Under the pieces are notes generated by a model. The model worked only from the letters and a program-made list of their open reading frames with translations, ran no database searches and was not told the origin of the DNA. Both the position numbers and the translations under genes were made by a program. A stretch of DNA of 13,792 nucleotides from Methylococcaceae bacterium (GTDB taxonomy: Bacteria; Pseudomonadota; Gammaproteobacteria; Methylococcales; Methylococcaceae), in the NCBI GenBank assembly GCA_012026715.1, contig VEPB01000400.1:1-13792 (forward strand). The letters run 5' to 3'. Below are positions 13,497 to 13,792 of the stretch, in pieces (within the stretch, counting starts at the first letter, position 1; the number at the start of each line of letters is the position of its first letter).

Positions 13497-13792
13497 TCAA
13501 GCAACAGACGCCGAGCGGGCCGCGGTTTCGCGCGCGAACCGTTCACAAATTTCCGCCAAGGGAAACGCCCCGAGATCCTGACCACTCTGGGTCCTGATCG
13601 TCACGGTGCCGGATTCGGCTTCCTTATCGCCCAAGATGAGCATGTAAGGAACCCGTTGCTTTGAATGTTCGCGGATTTTATAGCCGATCTTCTCATTTCT
13701 CAAGTCGGCTGCCGCACGGAAACCCCGCCGTTTCAATTCGTTAGCGACCTTATCCGCATAATCCGCCTGCCGATCGGTGATATTCAGCACCG
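13497..13792 (-). CDS. thrS: Threonyl-tRNA synthetase, C-terminal part (cut by window edge)
   Basis: ThrRS charges tRNA-Thr. Only the last 98 residues are visible; the reading frame is open to the right edge, so the gene continues outside the window. The visible part is the anticodon-binding domain: VLNITDRQADYADKV, then ADLRNEKIGYKIREHS, RVPYMLILGDKEAESG and TIRTQSGQDLGAFPL, in the order found in E. coli ThrRS. The stop is TGA at 13497. The gene heads the thrS-infC-rpmI-rplT-pheS-pheT-ihfA order typical of gammaproteobacteria. The GTG near 13790 is an internal valine codon and not a start. Confidence 0.97.
   Translation of the reverse strand, partial: VLNITDRQADYADKVANELKRRGFRAAADLRNEKIGYKIREHSKQRVPYMLILGDKEAESGTVTIRTQSGQDLGAFPLAEICERFARETAARSASVA

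Noticed and set aside
13474..13500. TTG start for infC overlapping the thrS stop
   Set aside because: It has no usable ribosome binding site, while the strong GGGGAGG lies inside this stretch and points to the ATC at 13473.
1..13792. tRNA genes, insertion sequences, CRISPR arrays, phage or defence genes
   Set aside because: No cloverleaf-like sequence, transposase motif, terminal inverted repeats or spaced direct repeats were seen; gene content is conserved core functions throughout.

Overview
The window looks like ordinary chromosome from a GC-rich gammaproteobacterial methanotroph of the Methylococcus/Methylocaldum kind. The clearest evidence is at the left edge. The first 193 bases, read on the minus strand, encode the N-terminal 64 residues of PmoC, the C subunit of particulate methane monooxygenase, nearly as I remember the Methylococcus capsulatus protein. 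The rest is conserved gammaproteobacterial core genome. Assignment to a genus is inference; I could not run a search.

All genes but one are on the minus strand, so transcription runs from high to low coordinates. In that order: (1) 13792-8551, a translation and nucleoid operon thrS (C-terminal part only)-infC-rpmI-rplT-pheS-pheT-ihfA, in the E. coli gene order. (2) 8492-6520, argC (arginine synthesis) then prmB (methylation of ribosomal protein L3). (3) 6041-6508, one unrecognised small exported or membrane-anchored protein on the plus strand, convergent with prmB and divergent from aroC. (4) 5871-3581, aroC (chorismate synthase), whose stop overlaps the start of an HcaT-like major facilitator transporter. 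(5) 3522-490, an envelope cluster exbB-exbD-lpxK-ycaR-kdsB, with reading frames that touch or overlap from exbD onward; it joins an energy-transducing motor pair to lipid A 4'-kinase and CMP-Kdo synthesis. (6) 489-194, an intergenic stretch that is clearly more AT-rich than the rest and holds the likely pmoC promoter, a long leader, a hairpin and a strong ribosome binding site. (7) the pmoC start.

I found no RNA gene, mobile element, CRISPR array, long repeat or phage remnant. The window does not appear to hold a new multi-gene system. The points most worth a second look are: infC starting at AUC behind a strong Shine-Dalgarno sequence, with autoregulation implied; the pmoC promoter and leader; alternative hairpins in the rplT-pheS gap, where E. 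coli has the pheM attenuator; the nested overlaps lpxK/ycaR/kdsB; and the unrecognised 155-residue gene between aroC and prmB.
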